Assembly: GCA_902546795.1 (NCBI GenBank)
Contig: CACCLK010000008.1
Location: 1-37,721, forward strand
DNA from: an uncultured Pelagibacteraceae bacterium
GTDB lineage: Bacteria > Pseudomonadota > Alphaproteobacteria > Pelagibacterales > Pelagibacteraceae
Direction of reading: 5' to 3'
DNA: 37,721 nucleotides
Part shown: positions 16,044 through 27,177 of the stretch, piece after piece
Layout: each line of letters begins with the position of its first letter
How positions within the stretch are numbered: the first letter of the stretch is position 1
Notes under the pieces: generated by a model
Databases searched by the model: none
Seen by the model: only the letters and a program-made list of their open reading frames with translations
What the model was told of the DNA's origin: nothing
Program-made: the position numbers and the translations under genes

Positions 16044-16072
16044 TTGATAATGATTTTCATCTAGATTAAAAT
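16044..16072 (+). promoter_or_regulatory. Candidate sigma-70 promoter for the nuo gene run
   Basis: TTGATA (16044-16049) and TAAAAT (16067-16072) are 17 bp apart, each five of six to consensus. The predicted start near 16079 would leave a leader of about 118 nt before nuoA. It is the best promoter match before a 21.5-kb run with no other intergenic space. Confidence 0.5.
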
Positions 16073-16078
16073 TAGCTG

Positions 16079-16196
16079 TGGGTGTACTTAAAACTGCTAC
16101 GTCTTGTACTGTACACTTCTTTTAAAAATGTTATAAAAGAAACTAGTTAATACAAGAATCCTTAAGCAATTGTATTAAGGTAGGTGTTAACAAAAT
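16079..16196 (+). promoter_or_regulatory. Structured 5' leader of nuoA
   Basis: Three consecutive hairpins can be drawn: GTGTAC/GTACAC (16082-16116), TTCTTTTA/TAAAAGAA (16117-16141) and TTAATACAA/TTGTATTAA (16147-16178). The third has an alternative, mutually exclusive pairing CCTTAA/TTAAGG (16160-16180). Both forms of the third involve the AAGG just upstream of the likely ribosome-binding region, so they could affect nuoA translation. The pairings were found by eye and not energy-folded. No known riboswitch class was recognised. Confidence 0.4.
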
Positions 16197-16565
16197 ATGA
16201 TTTACAGTTTTTTATCTGACTATTTGTCAATTATCATTTTTTTAGCTTTAGCACTGATGCTTAGCGTCGGTTTTATTGTCGTAAATTATTTGTCAGCACC
16301 GAATAACCCCGACCCCGAAAAGCTTTCAGCCTATGAATGTGGTTTTGAAGCTTTTGACGATTCAAGAATGGAATTCGATGTTAGATTTTATCTAGTAGCA
16401 ATATTATTCATAATATTTGATTTGGAAATCGCATTTCTTTTTCCATGGGCAATTTCATTAGGAAATATAGGCGCACTAGGCTTTTGGTCAATGATGATCT
16501 TCCTAGGAATTTTAACTATTGGATTTATTTATGAGTGGAAAAAAGGAGCTTTAGAATGGGAATAA
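16197..16565 (+). CDS. nuoA: NADH-quinone oxidoreductase subunit A
   Basis: A 122-residue small membrane subunit of complex I with three helices (about 10-31, 64-84 and 92-112). The conserved loop [16 protein letters not shown] (about residues 42-57) contains the cysteine typical of NuoA/ND3. It sits near the quinone cavity between the peripheral and membrane arms. It is the first gene of the complex I run, preceded by a roughly 118-nt leader, and overlaps nuoB by 10 nt. Confidence 0.96.
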   Translation: MIYSFLSDYLSIIIFLALALMLSVGFIVVNYLSAPNNPDPEKLSAYECGFEAFDDSRMEFDVRFYLVAILFIIFDLEIAFLFPWAISLGNIGALGFWSMMIFLGILTIGFIYEWKKGALEWE

Positions 16566-17092
16566 ATTTTAAAGATATGAACGAGAGAGAGAAACAAATT
16601 CCAGAAGAATTTAAAAAGTTAGCTAAAGATTTTAGTGAAAAGGGATTTATTACCACATCCACACACAATTTGATAAATTGGGCAAGAACCGGCTCATTAC
16701 ACTGGATGACTTTTGGACTAGCATGCTGTGCTGTTGAGATGATGCAGACTTCAATGCCAAGGTACGATCTAGAAAGATTTGGTGCAGCTCCAAGAGCTTC
16801 ACCAAGACAATCTGATGTAATGATAGTTGCTGGGACATTAACAAATAAAATGGCACCAGCATTAAGGAAAGTTTATGATCAGATGCCAGAACCAAGGTAT
16901 GTTATATCTATGGGAAGCTGTGCCAATGGAGGTGGATATTATCACTACTCTTATTCTGTTGTAAGAGGCTGTGATAAAATTGTCCCCGTTGATGTTTATG
17001 TTCCAGGCTGCCCGCCTTCAGCTGAAGCCCTGTTATATGGTGTTATGCAATTACAAAAGAAAATAAGACGAGAAGGCAATCAAAACAGATAG
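16556..17092 (+). CDS. nuoB: NADH-quinone oxidoreductase subunit B
   Basis: A 178-residue peripheral-arm subunit that carries cluster N2, the last Fe-S cluster before quinone. Ligand cysteines are Cys57-Cys58 in GLACCAVEM, Cys122 in GSCANGG and Cys152 in [10 protein letters not shown] chose the ATG at 16556 because AAAGGAG lies 7 nt upstream and the N-terminus (MGINFKDM) is of normal length; an in-frame GTG at 16535 lacks that spacing. The start lies within the end of nuoA, suggesting coupled translation. Confidence 0.96.
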   Translation: MGINFKDMNEREKQIPEEFKKLAKDFSEKGFITTSTHNLINWARTGSLHWMTFGLACCAVEMMQTSMPRYDLERFGAAPRASPRQSDVMIVAGTLTNKMAPALRKVYDQMPEPRYVISMGSCANGGGYYHYSYSVVRGCDKIVPVDVYVPGCPPSAEALLYGVMQLQKKIRREGNQNR

Positions 17093-17096
17093 AAAA

Positions 17097-17711
17097 ATGG
17101 AATTAAAAAATTTAATAAATCTAGAAAAACTAATCAACTCAGAACTAGCTAATAAAATAGTAAATTCAAAAATAGAGAACGAAGAACTATTAATTACAAC
17201 TACGAAAGAAAATTTGGAAGGTGTAATAAAATTTCTTAAAAATAATGAAAAATCTAAATTTAGACAACTAATAGATATAGCAGGGGTGGATTACCCTGAG
17301 GAAGAAAAAAGATTTAACCTAATTTACCTCATGCTGTCGCACGAAAATAATATGAGGGTAAAAATTTTAATTAGTTTCGAGATAGAAAATAAAATACCAT
17401 CTATCACAAAAATTTTTCCTTCAGCAAACTGGATGGAGAGAGAAGTGTTTGATATGTATGGAGTAAAGTTCATTGGTCATCCCGATTTAAGAAGAATTTT
17501 AACAGACTATAATTTCAAGGGCCATCCATTGAGAAAAGATTTTCCTCTCACTGGCTTTAACGAAGTTAGATATAGCGAAAAAGAAAAAAAAGTTATCTAT
17601 GAAGAAGTAAAATTAGAACAAAACTACAGAAATTTTGATTTTTCAAGCCCATGGGAAGGAACAAAGTATATGAAAGAAATAAACGATAAAAAACATGACA
17701 AAAAAAACTAA
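17097..17711 (+). CDS. nuoC: NADH-quinone oxidoreductase subunit C
   Basis: A 204-residue 30-kDa-type subunit of the peripheral arm. The family signature is the stretch around [23 protein letters not shown], with [18 protein letters not shown] following (residues about 108-150). It is separate from nuoD, as in alphaproteobacteria and mitochondria, not fused as in E. coli. It starts 4 nt after nuoB, the largest gap in the whole run, and overlaps nuoD by 17 nt. Confidence 0.95.
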   Translation: MELKNLINLEKLINSELANKIVNSKIENEELLITTTKENLEGVIKFLKNNEKSKFRQLIDIAGVDYPEEEKRFNLIYLMLSHENNMRVKILISFEIENKIPSITKIFPSANWMEREVFDMYGVKFIGHPDLRRILTDYNFKGHPLRKDFPLTGFNEVRYSEKEKKVIYEEVKLEQNYRNFDFSSPWEGTKYMKEINDKKHDKKN

Positions 17712-18870
17712 AACTCTTAATCTAAATTTTGGTCCCCAGCATCCTGCCGCGCACGGCGTGTTACGACTTATTCTAGAACTTGATGGAGAAGTTGTTGAAA
17801 AAGCTGATCCACATATAGGACTTTTACACCGAGGTACGGAAAAATTAATCGAGCATAAAACATATACACAGGCCTTACCATATTTTGACAGATTAGATTA
17901 TGTAGCTCCAATGAACCAAGAGCACGCATTTGCACTTGCAACTGAAAAACTTCTAAAAATTGACGTCCCTATTAGAGCTAAATATATCAGAGTAATATTT
18001 TGTGAAATCGGACGTATTTTAAGTCACCTTTTAAATGTTACTACTCAAGCCTTAGATGTTGGAGCTTTAACTCCATCGCTGTGGGGCTTTGAAGAGAGAG
18101 AAACTCTAATGACTTTTTACGAGAGAGCATCAGGCTCAAGACTTCACGCAAATTATTTTAGAACTGGCGGTGTACATCAAGATTTACCAACTAAATTAAT
18201 AAGTGATATTTCAAATTTTTGTAAAAAGTTCCCGAGAGTTATCGATGATCTAGAGGATTTGTTAACAGATAATAGAATTTTTAAGCAACGCAATGTTGAT
18301 ATTGGTCTTGTAACAAAACAAGAGGCTTTAGATCACAGTTTTTCAGGCGTTATGTTAAGAGGCTCGGGTGTGTCATGGGATCTGAGAAAATCACAGCCTT
18401 ATGAATGTTACACTGATTTAGATTTTAAAATTCCAATCGGGAAAAATGGAGATTGTTATGACAGATATCTTTGCAGAATGGAAGAAATGCGGGAAAGCGT
18501 TAAAATAATAAATCAATGTATTGAGAAACTTCCTAAAGGGCCAGTAAAATCAATTGACGGTAAAATTTCGCCACCTAAAAGGGATGAAATAAAGCAGTCA
18601 ATGGAAGCGCTTATACATCATTTTAAATTGTTTACCGAGGGATATAGAGTGCCAGCCGGGAATGTATATACCGCTGTAGAAGCACCTAAAGGTGAATTTG
18701 GAGTTTATTTAATATCGGATGGGAGCAACAGACCTTATAGATGTAAGATCAGAGCTCCAGGTTTTTCTCACTTACAGGCAATGGATTATTTAATAAAAGG
18801 ACATATGTTAGCAGATGTGCCTGCAGTTTTAGGATCTTTAGATATTGTTTTTGGAGAGGTAGACAGATGA
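17695..18870 (+). CDS. nuoD: NADH-quinone oxidoreductase subunit D
   Basis: A 391-residue 49-kDa-type subunit that forms the quinone-binding pocket with NuoB. The N-terminal [14 protein letters not shown] motif (12-25) includes the conserved His pair of the quinone site. [12 protein letters not shown] and the C-terminal DIVFGEVDR end are typical. Length is normal. Its stop overlaps the nuoE start by 4 nt (ATGA). Confidence 0.97.
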   Translation: MTKKTKTLNLNFGPQHPAAHGVLRLILELDGEVVEKADPHIGLLHRGTEKLIEHKTYTQALPYFDRLDYVAPMNQEHAFALATEKLLKIDVPIRAKYIRVIFCEIGRILSHLLNVTTQALDVGALTPSLWGFEERETLMTFYERASGSRLHANYFRTGGVHQDLPTKLISDISNFCKKFPRVIDDLEDLLTDNRIFKQRNVDIGLVTKQEALDHSFSGVMLRGSGVSWDLRKSQPYECYTDLDFKIPIGKNGDCYDRYLCRMEEMRESVKIINQCIEKLPKGPVKSIDGKISPPKRDEIKQSMEALIHHFKLFTEGYRVPAGNVYTAVEAPKGEFGVYLISDGSNRPYRCKIRAPGFSHLQAMDYLIKGHMLADVPAVLGSLDIVFGEVDR

Positions 18871-19472
18871 GTTTAAAAAAAGTTTATGAAAACCAGCCAA
18901 AAGATTTTGTATTTACAGAAACAAATTTAAAATTAGCTGAAGAAATTTTGAAAAAATATCCCAATAAAAATAAAAAAAGCGCGGTAATGCCTTTTCTCTA
19001 TTTGGCACAAAAACAAAACAATAATTGGATACCACTAGCTGCGATAAAGTATATCGGTAAATATTTGTCAATGCCATACATTAGGGTTTATGAAATTGCT
19101 ACTTTTTACTCAATGTATAATCTGGCACCAGTTGGAAAAAATTTCTTTCAAGTTTGCACCACAAGCCCTTGTTTATTGAGAGGTGCAGCGAAGATAGTTG
19201 AGGTTTGCAAAAACAAGATTTCTAAAAAAGAAAATGAAGTTTCTAAAGACGGTTTATTTTCATGGATGGAAGTAGAGTGCCTTGGTGCTTGCGTAAATGC
19301 ACCAGTAATTCAAATTAATGATGACTATTTTGAAGATTTAGATGAGAAAAGCACTACAAAAATTATTGAATCATTGCAAAATAACAAACCACTCAAACCT
19401 GGATCATTTAGGGGTAGAAAAAATACCGCTCCAGAAAAAAGTTATAAAATAAGTGGAGATCAAAATGCTTAA
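18867..19472 (+). CDS. nuoE: NADH-quinone oxidoreductase subunit E
   Basis: A 201-residue 24-kDa-type subunit carrying the [2Fe-2S] cluster N1a. The ligands are Cys97 and Cys102 in [10 protein letters not shown], and Cys138 and Cys142 in [10 protein letters not shown]. The thioredoxin-like fold follows a helical N-terminus. A Lys-rich C-terminal extension (from about residue 165) is typical of alphaproteobacteria. Its end overlaps the nuoF start by 8 nt. Confidence 0.96.
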   Translation: MSLKKVYENQPKDFVFTETNLKLAEEILKKYPNKNKKSAVMPFLYLAQKQNNNWIPLAAIKYIGKYLSMPYIRVYEIATFYSMYNLAPVGKNFFQVCTTSPCLLRGAAKIVEVCKNKISKKENEVSKDGLFSWMEVECLGACVNAPVIQINDDYFEDLDEKSTTKIIESLQNNKPLKPGSFRGRKNTAPEKSYKISGDQNA

Positions 19473-20796
19473 AGAAGAAAATAGAATTTTTAAAAATTTA
19501 TATAATGAATTTGGATGGGAAATTGAAAATGCAATTAAAAGAAATGATTGGAAAAATACCAATGAAATTATTAAAAAAGGGAGAGACTGGATAATAAATG
19601 AAATAAAAAATTCTGAGCTAAGAGGAAGAGGAGGCGCTGGTTTTTCTACAGGACTAAAATGGTCATTCGCACCAAAAAAAGTTGGATCCAGACCACATTA
19701 TCTTGTCATAAACGCTGATGAGTCAGAACCCGGTACTTGCAAAGACAGGGATATATTAAGATTTGAACCGCAAAAATTAATAGAGGGATGTTTAATAGCA
19801 GGTTACGCAGTGAACGCTCATGTTTGTTATATTTATATTCGTGGTGAATATTTAAAAGAAGGTCAAAGATTACAGGAGGCAATTAATCAAGCGTACGAAA
19901 AAAAATTTTTAGGAAAAAATGCTGCTAATTCTGGATGGGATTTTGATATTCATATTCATTATGGCGCAGGAGCATATATATGCGGAGAAGAAACTGCTTT
20001 ACTAGAAAGTCTTGAAGGAAATAAAGGGCAACCAAGATTAAAGCCTCCGTTTCCCGCTTTAGTAGGTTTATACGGCAGCCCAACAATCGTAAACAATGTT
20101 GAAACAATAGCTGTAGTGCCAACAATATTAAAAAAGGGATCTGATTGGTTTAAATCAATAGGTAAGCCAAAAAATACAGGAACAAAAATTTTTTGTATCT
20201 CAGGAAACGTAAACAAACCTTGCAATGTGGAAGAGGAAATGGGTATTCCATTAAAAGAACTCATAGAGAGTTATGCCGGGGGTGTTCAAGGAGGTTGGGA
20301 CAATTTACAAGCTGTGATACCAGGTGGCTCATCAATGCCATTACTTCCAAAAAAAATTTGCGATACTATCACCATGGATTTTGACTCTCTAATTGAAAAC
20401 AAAAGTGGATTAGGAACCGCTGGAATAGTTGTCATAAATAAAGATCAAGATATTTTAGCTTGTATGGCAAGAATAGCTAGATTTTATAAACATGAAAGTT
20501 GTGGCCAATGCACTCCTTGTAGAGAAGGATCAGGTTGGATGTGGAGAATTTTAGAAAGAGCAAGAAAAGGTGATGCAACACACAGTGATATTAATTTATT
20601 AGATGATGTCACTAAACAAATAGAGGGCCATACGATTTGTGCATTTGGAGAGGGTTCTGCTTGGCCAGTTCAGGGCTTACTCAGACATTTTAGAAAAGAA
20701 ATCGATAAGAGATGCAGTAATGATCCTTTAATTAAAAAGAAAAAAGACGTGCCGTATTTAATCGACCAGCACTTACTGGAGAAAAAAAATGCCTAA
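19465..20796 (+). CDS. nuoF: NADH-quinone oxidoreductase subunit F
   Basis: A 443-residue 51-kDa-type subunit that oxidises NADH through FMN and cluster N3. The FMN/NADH motif GRGGAGF is at 54-60, and [15 protein letters not shown] lies at 171-185. The cluster ligands are Cys346, Cys349, Cys352 ([12 protein letters not shown]) and Cys392. The ATG at 19465 has GGAG 7 nt upstream within nuoE; an in-frame GTG at 19453 overlaps that Shine-Dalgarno and is rejected. It overlaps nuoG by 8 nt. Confidence 0.97.
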   Translation: MLKEENRIFKNLYNEFGWEIENAIKRNDWKNTNEIIKKGRDWIINEIKNSELRGRGGAGFSTGLKWSFAPKKVGSRPHYLVINADESEPGTCKDRDILRFEPQKLIEGCLIAGYAVNAHVCYIYIRGEYLKEGQRLQEAINQAYEKKFLGKNAANSGWDFDIHIHYGAGAYICGEETALLESLEGNKGQPRLKPPFPALVGLYGSPTIVNNVETIAVVPTILKKGSDWFKSIGKPKNTGTKIFCISGNVNKPCNVEEEMGIPLKELIESYAGGVQGGWDNLQAVIPGGSSMPLLPKKICDTITMDFDSLIENKSGLGTAGIVVINKDQDILACMARIARFYKHESCGQCTPCREGSGWMWRILERARKGDATHSDINLLDDVTKQIEGHTICAFGEGSAWPVQGLLRHFRKEIDKRCSNDPLIKKKKDVPYLIDQHLLEKKNA

Positions 20797-22843
20797 AATT
20801 GTAATTAACGGTAAAGAAATTGAATTTGAAAACGGGATGACTGTTTTACAGGCCTGTGAATTAGCTAATGTAGAAATTCCAAGATTTTGTTACCATGAAA
20901 AACTATCCATAGCTGGAAATTGCAGAATGTGTTTAGTAGAGATGGAAAAATCTGCAAAACCAATAGCATCATGCGCAATGCCTGCTGCTGAAGGAATGAA
21001 TATTAAGACAAACACTGAAATGGTAGAGAAAGCTAGAAAAGGTGTAATGGAGTTTTTATTAGCCAATCATCCATTGGACTGCCCGGTTTGTGATCAAGGC
21101 GGTGAGTGTGATCTACAGGATCAATCACTTTACTACGGCTTTGATAAATCAAGATTTTCAGAAAATAAAAGAGCAGTTCAAGATAAATATATGGGTCCAC
21201 TTATCAAAACTCAAATGACTAGATGTATTCACTGCACAAGATGTGTAAGATTTGTAGAAGAGGTAGCAGGCGTGGAAGAAATAGGCGCTATTGGAAGAGG
21301 TGAAAACATGGAAATTACAACTTATTTAGAAAAATCAATGGACTCAGAATTATCCGCTAATGTAATCGATTTATGTCCAGTCGGTGCTCTGACATCAAAA
21401 CCCTATGCTTTTGAAGCTAGACCGTGGGAATTAAAAAAGACAGAAAGCATTGATGTCACTGACGCGGTTGGATCTAATATTAGAGTTGATACATATGGCT
21501 GGGAAGTAAAAAGAATTTTACCTAGGGTAAACGAAGATATCAACGAAGAATGGATATCAGACAAAACTAGATACTCATGTGATGGATTATTAAAACAAAG
21601 ATTAGACACCCCTTATATAAAAAGATCTGGTAAATTTATAAAAACCAGTTGGGACGAAGCTATCTCTGTATTATCTGAAAAAATCAATAATCTTAAGCCA
21701 TCAGAGATTGCCGGTCATCTAGGCGATATGATTAGTATCGAAAATACTTTTGCTTTTAAAAAATTTCTTGAGAGTATAAAAGTTTCAAATTTTGATTTTA
21801 GAGAAAAAAAATTTTTTATTAATCCTGGCAACAAGCAAAATTATATCTTTAACTCATCTATACAGGGTATAGAAAATGCTGATCTAATTTTACTTGTCGG
21901 ATGCAATCCTAGACATGAAGCAACTATGGTAAATGCAAGGATCCGGAAGTCTTTTTTACACAATAAAACAAAAATATATTCAATAGGAGATCCAGGAGAT
22001 TTGACCTATGATTATACAATAATAGGAAATAACACTAAAATTATAAAAGATATTATTGAGGGCAAAGATAATTTCACTGATAAAATTAAATCAGCAAAAA
22101 ACCCCATGATTATTATTGGAGAGTCTGCTTTAGAACTTTCTAGCGGTCAATTTATTCTTAGCGGGTTCAAAAATTTTCTTATTTCAAACAATCTGGTCAA
22201 AAAAGATTGGAATCCTCTTAATATATTAATTCAGAATGCCTCAACTGTGGGTGCACTGGACTTAGGGTTTTATAGTATTTCAAACGGAGAGAATTTTACT
22301 TTTTTTGAAAAATTAAAGAACAAAGAATTTAAATTAATTTATTTGCTAGGCTCAGATAACTTTGATTTTAAAAAAAATGATGAATTTATTGTATATCAAG
22401 GAAGTCACGGTGATAGAGGTGCGGAGATTGCTGATTTAATTTTACCTAGTCCCGCGTTTACTGAACAAAATGGTCTTTTTTTAAATTTAGAAGGAAGACT
22501 TCAAGAGTGTAGAAAAGCGTCTTACCCTATTAATGACGTAAAAGAGGATTGGAAAATCTTTGAGATGATAATATTAAAAAATGAGCAAAAAAAGCAATTT
22601 AAAAATTTTAATGATTTAAGAGACCAAGCAATACAAAATCTGAAGAATACCTCCAACATCGGAGAATTACCAAATTTTACAGAGTTTACAAAAGACAATA
22701 CCAATTCAACATTTTTAGATGAACATGTAAAAATAAGAGACATTGATTACTATTTTTCAAATTCTATTTCAAGATCTTCAAAGACCATGAGCCAATGCAG
22801 AGATGTAAGAGTTAAAAATTTAAAAGAGGGGACAAATAATTAA
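20789..22843 (+). CDS. nuoG: NADH-quinone oxidoreductase subunit G
   Basis: A 684-residue 75-kDa-type subunit. The N-terminal ferredoxin domain binds [2Fe-2S] with Cys34, Cys45, Cys48 and Cys62. His94, Cys98, Cys101 and Cys107 ([14 protein letters not shown]) bind the His-ligated [4Fe-4S], and Cys146, Cys149, Cys152 and Cys196 the next. The rest is a molybdopterin-oxidoreductase-like domain without the active cofactor, shortened as in mitochondria and alphaproteobacteria compared with E. coli (about 900). It ends 1 nt before nuoH. Confidence 0.97.
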   Translation: MPKIVINGKEIEFENGMTVLQACELANVEIPRFCYHEKLSIAGNCRMCLVEMEKSAKPIASCAMPAAEGMNIKTNTEMVEKARKGVMEFLLANHPLDCPVCDQGGECDLQDQSLYYGFDKSRFSENKRAVQDKYMGPLIKTQMTRCIHCTRCVRFVEEVAGVEEIGAIGRGENMEITTYLEKSMDSELSANVIDLCPVGALTSKPYAFEARPWELKKTESIDVTDAVGSNIRVDTYGWEVKRILPRVNEDINEEWISDKTRYSCDGLLKQRLDTPYIKRSGKFIKTSWDEAISVLSEKINNLKPSEIAGHLGDMISIENTFAFKKFLESIKVSNFDFREKKFFINPGNKQNYIFNSSIQGIENADLILLVGCNPRHEATMVNARIRKSFLHNKTKIYSIGDPGDLTYDYTIIGNNTKIIKDIIEGKDNFTDKIKSAKNPMIIIGESALELSSGQFILSGFKNFLISNNLVKKDWNPLNILIQNASTVGALDLGFYSISNGENFTFFEKLKNKEFKLIYLLGSDNFDFKKNDEFIVYQGSHGDRGAEIADLILPSPAFTEQNGLFLNLEGRLQECRKASYPINDVKEDWKIFEMIILKNEQKKQFKNFNDLRDQAIQNLKNTSNIGELPNFTEFTKDNTNSTFLDEHVKIRDIDYYFSNSISRSSKTMSQCRDVRVKNLKEGTNN

Positions 22844-22844
22844 C

Positions 22845-23849
22845 ATGAACACAATGATTTTTATTTTCGAGGAGATTTATAAAATTCTGTTTTTATTAAT
22901 ACCCATATTAGTTTCAGTAGCTATGATTGTATGGTTAGATCGAAGGGTATGGGGTTTAGTCCAGAAAAGAAAAGGCCCTAATGTTGTTGGACCTTTTGGC
23001 CTGTTACAAACTCTTGCAGACGCTTTGAAATACATCTTCAAAGAGATTGTAATTCCTGCAAGTGCAAACAAGGTACTTTTTATTTTAGCTCCTATAATTA
23101 CAATGACTCTAGCTTTAATTGCATGGGCAGTGATACCCATGAGCGCTGACTTTGTTTTGGCAGATATAAATGTGGGAATTTTATATTTATTTGCTGTTTC
23201 ATCTTTGGGTGTTTATGGAATATTATTAGGTGGATGGGCCTCCAATTCAAAGTATCCATTTCTAGGTGCTATAAGATCAGCTGCACAAATGGTTTCTTAC
23301 GAGGTTTCTATAGGTATAATTATTATCAATGTTTTACTTTGTGTGGGTTCCTTGAATTTAAAAGATATTGTTATGGCTCAAAAAGATCTCTGGTTTGTAA
23401 TTCCACTATTTCCAATGTTCGTTGTTTTTTTCATCTCTGCATTGGCCGAGACTAATAGACCCCCATTTGATTTACCCGAAGCAGAGTCCGAACTTGTTGC
23501 AGGTTATCAAACAGAATATTCAGGAATGATGTATGCAATGTTTTGGTTAGGGGAATATGCAAACATTTTATTAATGTGCGCAATGGGTTCAATTCTATTT
23601 TTAGGAGGTTGGTTGCCCCCTATTGATATTTTTCCAATGAATATTATTCCAGCACCTATGTGGATGATATTAAAAATTTTAATGTTATTTTTCTTGTTTG
23701 CAGTAATTAAGGCAGTAGTACCAAGATACAGATACGATCAATTAATGAGGCTGGGCTGGAAAATTTTCCTCCCATTTTCTCTTATATACGTTATCTTAAC
23801 TGCAAGTTTTTTATATTATTTTGATAAATTACCAAAGGCTGGAGTTTAA
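22845..23849 (+). CDS. nuoH: NADH-quinone oxidoreductase subunit H
   Basis: A 334-residue membrane subunit with about eight helices that links the quinone site to the proton-pumping arm. The hallmark loop [20 protein letters not shown] (about 203-222) is intact, as is the early [14 protein letters not shown] motif (37-50). GAGGGG lies upstream of the ATG inside the end of nuoG. Its stop abuts nuoI directly. Confidence 0.97.
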   Translation: MNTMIFIFEEIYKILFLLIPILVSVAMIVWLDRRVWGLVQKRKGPNVVGPFGLLQTLADALKYIFKEIVIPASANKVLFILAPIITMTLALIAWAVIPMSADFVLADINVGILYLFAVSSLGVYGILLGGWASNSKYPFLGAIRSAAQMVSYEVSIGIIIINVLLCVGSLNLKDIVMAQKDLWFVIPLFPMFVVFFISALAETNRPPFDLPEAESELVAGYQTEYSGMMYAMFWLGEYANILLMCAMGSILFLGGWLPPIDIFPMNIIPAPMWMILKILMLFFLFAVIKAVVPRYRYDQLMRLGWKIFLPFSLIYVILTASFLYYFDKLPKAGV

Positions 23850-24335
23850 ATGAAAATTAACAGAATTTTTAAAACAATTTTTTTGTACGAATTTATCTTA
23901 GCAATAGTTAAAGCAATCAAAGAAATTTTTAAAACAAAGAAAACTATTAACTATCCATTTGAAAAAGGTTCAATTAGTCCAAGATTTAGAGGCGAGCATG
24001 CATTAAGAAGGTACCCAAATGGAGAAGAGAGGTGTATCGCGTGTAAATTATGTGAAGCGGTTTGCCCAGCACAAGCTATTACAATCGAGTCTGAGGAAAG
24101 AAAAGACGGGAGTAGAAAAACTACTAGATATGATATTGATATGCTCAAGTGTATTTATTGTGGTTTGTGTCAAGAATCTTGCCCTGTAGATGCTATTGTG
24201 CAAGGCCCAAATTTTGAATTTGCAACGGAGACCAAAGAAGAGCTTTACTATAATAAAAAGAAACTTTTGGACAATGGTGATAAATGGGAGTCAGTTTTAG
24301 CTAAAAACATTAAACTAGATAAAATTTATAGGTAA
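23850..24335 (+). CDS. nuoI: NADH-quinone oxidoreductase subunit I
   Basis: A 161-residue 23-kDa-type subunit with two [4Fe-4S] clusters (N6a and N6b). The ligand sets are Cys62, Cys65, Cys68 with Cys72 ([12 protein letters not shown]), and Cys101, Cys104, Cys107 with Cys111 ([12 protein letters not shown]). An amphipathic N-terminal helix would sit on the membrane. It begins on the base after the nuoH stop and ends on the base before nuoJ. Confidence 0.97.
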   Translation: MKINRIFKTIFLYEFILAIVKAIKEIFKTKKTINYPFEKGSISPRFRGEHALRRYPNGEERCIACKLCEAVCPAQAITIESEERKDGSRKTTRYDIDMLKCIYCGLCQESCPVDAIVQGPNFEFATETKEELYYNKKKLLDNGDKWESVLAKNIKLDKIYR

Positions 24336-24965
24336 ATGATAGCTCACGCTTTCTTTTTTTATTTTTTTTCAATAATGGCGATTTTTTCTGCATTGATGGT
24401 GATCGCTTCTAGAAATACGGTGAACTCAGTATTTTTTCTTATTCTGGATTTTATTTCTGTAGGATGTTTATTTATAATGGTTGGGGCAGAATTTATTGGT
24501 ATGATTTTGTTAATTGTTTACGTTGGCGCTGTTGCAGTCTTGTTTTTATTTGTTGTAATGATGTTGAACGTTGCACAACAGAAGCAGTCTTGGTTTATAG
24601 GAAAAAAAGCTACACATATCCCCTCAGGGTTGTTAGTAGGTCTATTAATTTTTTTAGAGCTACTAGTTGTCGTGGGAGGATGGCAATACAAAGACAATTT
24701 GATGTCAAGTTCAACTTTAATAATTAATGAGCAGATTTCAAACACACACCAACTTGGAAATGTACTATACACTGAATACTTCTTATATTTTCAACTTTCA
24801 GGAATAATTTTATTATTAGCGATGATAGGCGCGATTATTTTGACTTTTAGAAAAAGAGATAATGTTAAAACACAAAGTTACTTAAAACAAATAAGTAGAG
24901 ACAGGTCTTCCTCTGTTATTTTAGAAGAGGTCAAGTTTAATAAAGGAGTAAAAGTTGATGATTGA
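24336..24965 (+). CDS. nuoJ: NADH-quinone oxidoreductase subunit J
   Basis: A 209-residue membrane subunit with five predicted helices. The conserved third helix region [21 protein letters not shown] (about 51-71) contains the pi-bulge segment that couples redox to proton transfer. A soluble basic C-terminal tail follows the last helix. It overlaps nuoK by 8 nt, and AAGGAG near its 3' end would serve nuoK. Confidence 0.95.
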   Translation: MIAHAFFFYFFSIMAIFSALMVIASRNTVNSVFFLILDFISVGCLFIMVGAEFIGMILLIVYVGAVAVLFLFVVMMLNVAQQKQSWFIGKKATHIPSGLLVGLLIFLELLVVVGGWQYKDNLMSSSTLIINEQISNTHQLGNVLYTEYFLYFQLSGIILLLAMIGAIILTFRKRDNVKTQSYLKQISRDRSSSVILEEVKFNKGVKVDD

Positions 24966-25269
24966 AATAGGATTAGGACATTATCTTACTTTAGGAGCAA
25001 TCATTTTTTTTCTTGGGGTTTTAGGAATTTTTTTGAATAGAAAAAATGTAATTGTAATTTTAATGTCAATAGAGCTAATCTTATTAGCAGTAAATATTAA
25101 TTTAATTTCTTTTTCTATTTTTTCTGGTGACATTCTAGGTCAGGTTTTCACAATGCTAACTCTCACAGTCGCTGCGGCCGAGGCCGCTATAGGTCTTGCG
25201 ATAATTGTAATGTTCTACAGAAACAAAGGATCAATTAGAGTTGAAGACATTCATGAAATGAAAGGATAA
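24958..25269 (+). CDS. nuoK: NADH-quinone oxidoreductase subunit K
   Basis: A 103-residue membrane subunit with three helices, the MrpC/ND4L homologue. Conserved membrane glutamates lie in [11 protein letters not shown] and [12 protein letters not shown] and form part of the proton path. I use the ATG at 24958; a TTG one codon earlier (24955) is possible. It is immediately followed by nuoL with no gap. Confidence 0.95.
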   Translation: MIEIGLGHYLTLGAIIFFLGVLGIFLNRKNVIVILMSIELILLAVNINLISFSIFSGDILGQVFTMLTLTVAAAEAAIGLAIIVMFYRNKGSIRVEDIHEMKG

Positions 25270-27177
25270 ATGGAATACGCGACAATTTTTTTACCCTTGA
25301 TCGGTGCAATAGTCTGCTATTTTGGAAGATTTTTAGGGAATTTGTTTTCTCAAATAACATCTTGCTTATTAGTTTCTATTTCGGCAGTTTTTTCAGTAAT
25401 TATTTTCTACGAAGGTCTCAATAATAATGATTATGGTAATTACCTTGTGTTTGAATGGATTACATCTGGTAATTTTTCAGCTAATTGGTCAATAAATATC
25501 GATCCATTAAGCTCTGTAATGTTGGTTGTTGTAACTTTAGTTTCTGCATTAGTGCACGTTTATTCTTTGGGTTACATGAGTCATGATCCACATAAGCCCA
25601 GGTTTATGTCTTATTTATCCTTATTTACATTCTCAATGCTTTGTCTAGTCGTTTCTGATAATTTTTTACAACTCTTTTTTGGCTGGGAGGGTGTTGGATT
25701 GTGTTCTTATCTTTTAATTGGTTTTTGGTTTAAAAGAGAAACAGCTAATAATGCAGCAATTAAAGCATTTATTGTAAATAGGATAGGTGATTTTGGTTTA
25801 GCAATCGGAATTTTTCTTATATTTTATTTTTTTGGATCAATTAATTTTAACGAAGTTTTTTCGTCTGTAGAGGATTTAGCAGATAAGAAAATCAATTTTA
25901 TCGTCGGCGAATTCAATCTGATAACACTTATTTGCATTTTTTTATTTATTGGCGCTATGGGAAAATCCGCTCAATTTTTCCTACACACTTGGCTTCCAGA
26001 CGCCATGGAGGGGCCAACACCTGTTTCAGCTCTGATACATGCTGCAACTATGGTGACTGCAGGAGTTTTTTTAGTGGTACGTTGCTCTCCATTATATGAA
26101 TTTTCAGAAACAGCTTTATCTATAATAACGGTAATTGGAATGGTCACAGCCATTTTCGCAGCTTCAGTTGCGCTAGTTCAGAATGATATAAAAAAAATTA
26201 TTGCTTATTCAACCTGCAGTCAATTAGGCTACATGTTTTTTGCTGCTGGTGTTGGAGCGTATCATGTCGCAATTTTTCATTTGTTTACGCACGCATTTTT
26301 TAAAGCACTATTATTTCTTGGTGCTGGTTCGGTTATACATGCTCTTAATGATGAGCAAGATATTACTAAAATGGGAGGAATATGGAAAAAAATACCTTGG
26401 ACAATGTCTTTAATGCTCATAGGAACATTAGCTTTAACGGGTTTTCCTTTTCTTTCAGGTTTTTATTCAAAAGAAGCGATTATAGAGTTTGCATTTTTTA
26501 AAAATACTTTACTAGGAAATTATGCAGTTTCAATTGGCATTTTAACTGCCTTTTTAACCTCGATTTATTCTTGGAGATTATTCTTTATAACTTTTTTTGG
26601 AAATTATAATAATAAAGATATTGATATTAATAAGACTCACGAGTCTCCAGTTATTATGTTAATTCCTCTTATTATACTATCTTTAGGCGCAATTTTTTCT
26701 GGTTTTTATTTTAAAGATATTTTTATAGGAAACTCGAGTATTAATTTTTGGCAAGAGTCGATATTTTTTTTAGAATATGAAAGCCATGACCATATACCAC
26801 TATGGCTTTTAATTATTACCCCTGTAATTATCATTGTATCAATTCCAATTACATATCGTTTATATATTAAAGATACAAATTTTTTGACCGGATTTAAAAA
26901 AACTAATTTACCACTTTATAATTTCTTGTATAACAAATGGTACATCGATGAACTCTACGATCTAATTTTTGTAAACCCAATTAAAAAATTAGGCCTTTTT
27001 TTATGGAAAAAGGGAGACGAAAATACAATCGATAAATTTGGTCCAAATGGAATCTCAAATTTAGTAAAAAACTTAACAAATAAAGCTGTAAAATTTCAGA
27101 GCGGATATATATATGATTACGCATTTGTAATGCTCATCGGTCTTTCTGCTTTAATAACATATTTAATTTTGAATTAA
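25270..27177 (+). CDS. nuoL: NADH-quinone oxidoreductase subunit L
   Basis: A 635-residue antiporter-like proton-pumping subunit at the distal end of the membrane arm. FGWEGVGLCSYLLIG (about 137-151) carries the TM5 glutamate, and HTWLPDAMEGPTPVSALIHA (about 239-258) is the TM7-TM8 signature. The long C-terminal lateral helix and final membrane anchor are present (from about 530). Its stop shares one base with the nuoM ATG. Confidence 0.97.
   Translation: MEYATIFLPLIGAIVCYFGRFLGNLFSQITSCLLVSISAVFSVIIFYEGLNNNDYGNYLVFEWITSGNFSANWSINIDPLSSVMLVVVTLVSALVHVYSLGYMSHDPHKPRFMSYLSLFTFSMLCLVVSDNFLQLFFGWEGVGLCSYLLIGFWFKRETANNAAIKAFIVNRIGDFGLAIGIFLIFYFFGSINFNEVFSSVEDLADKKINFIVGEFNLITLICIFLFIGAMGKSAQFFLHTWLPDAMEGPTPVSALIHAATMVTAGVFLVVRCSPLYEFSETALSIITVIGMVTAIFAASVALVQNDIKKIIAYSTCSQLGYMFFAAGVGAYHVAIFHLFTHAFFKALLFLGAGSVIHALNDEQDITKMGGIWKKIPWTMSLMLIGTLALTGFPFLSGFYSKEAIIEFAFFKNTLLGNYAVSIGILTAFLTSIYSWRLFFITFFGNYNNKDIDINKTHESPVIMLIPLIILSLGAIFSGFYFKDIFIGNSSINFWQESIFFLEYESHDHIPLWLLIITPVIIIVSIPITYRLYIKDTNFLTGFKKTNLPLYNFLYNKWYIDELYDLIFVNPIKKLGLFLWKKGDENTIDKFGPNGISNLVKNLTNKAVKFQSGYIYDYAFVMLIGLSALITYLILN

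Noticed and set aside
16535-16555. GTG start for nuoB
   Set aside because: ATG at 16556 has an AAAGGAG 7 nt upstream and gives the usual N-terminus.
19453-19464. GTG start for nuoF
   Set aside because: It overlaps the GGAG that fits the ATG at 19465.
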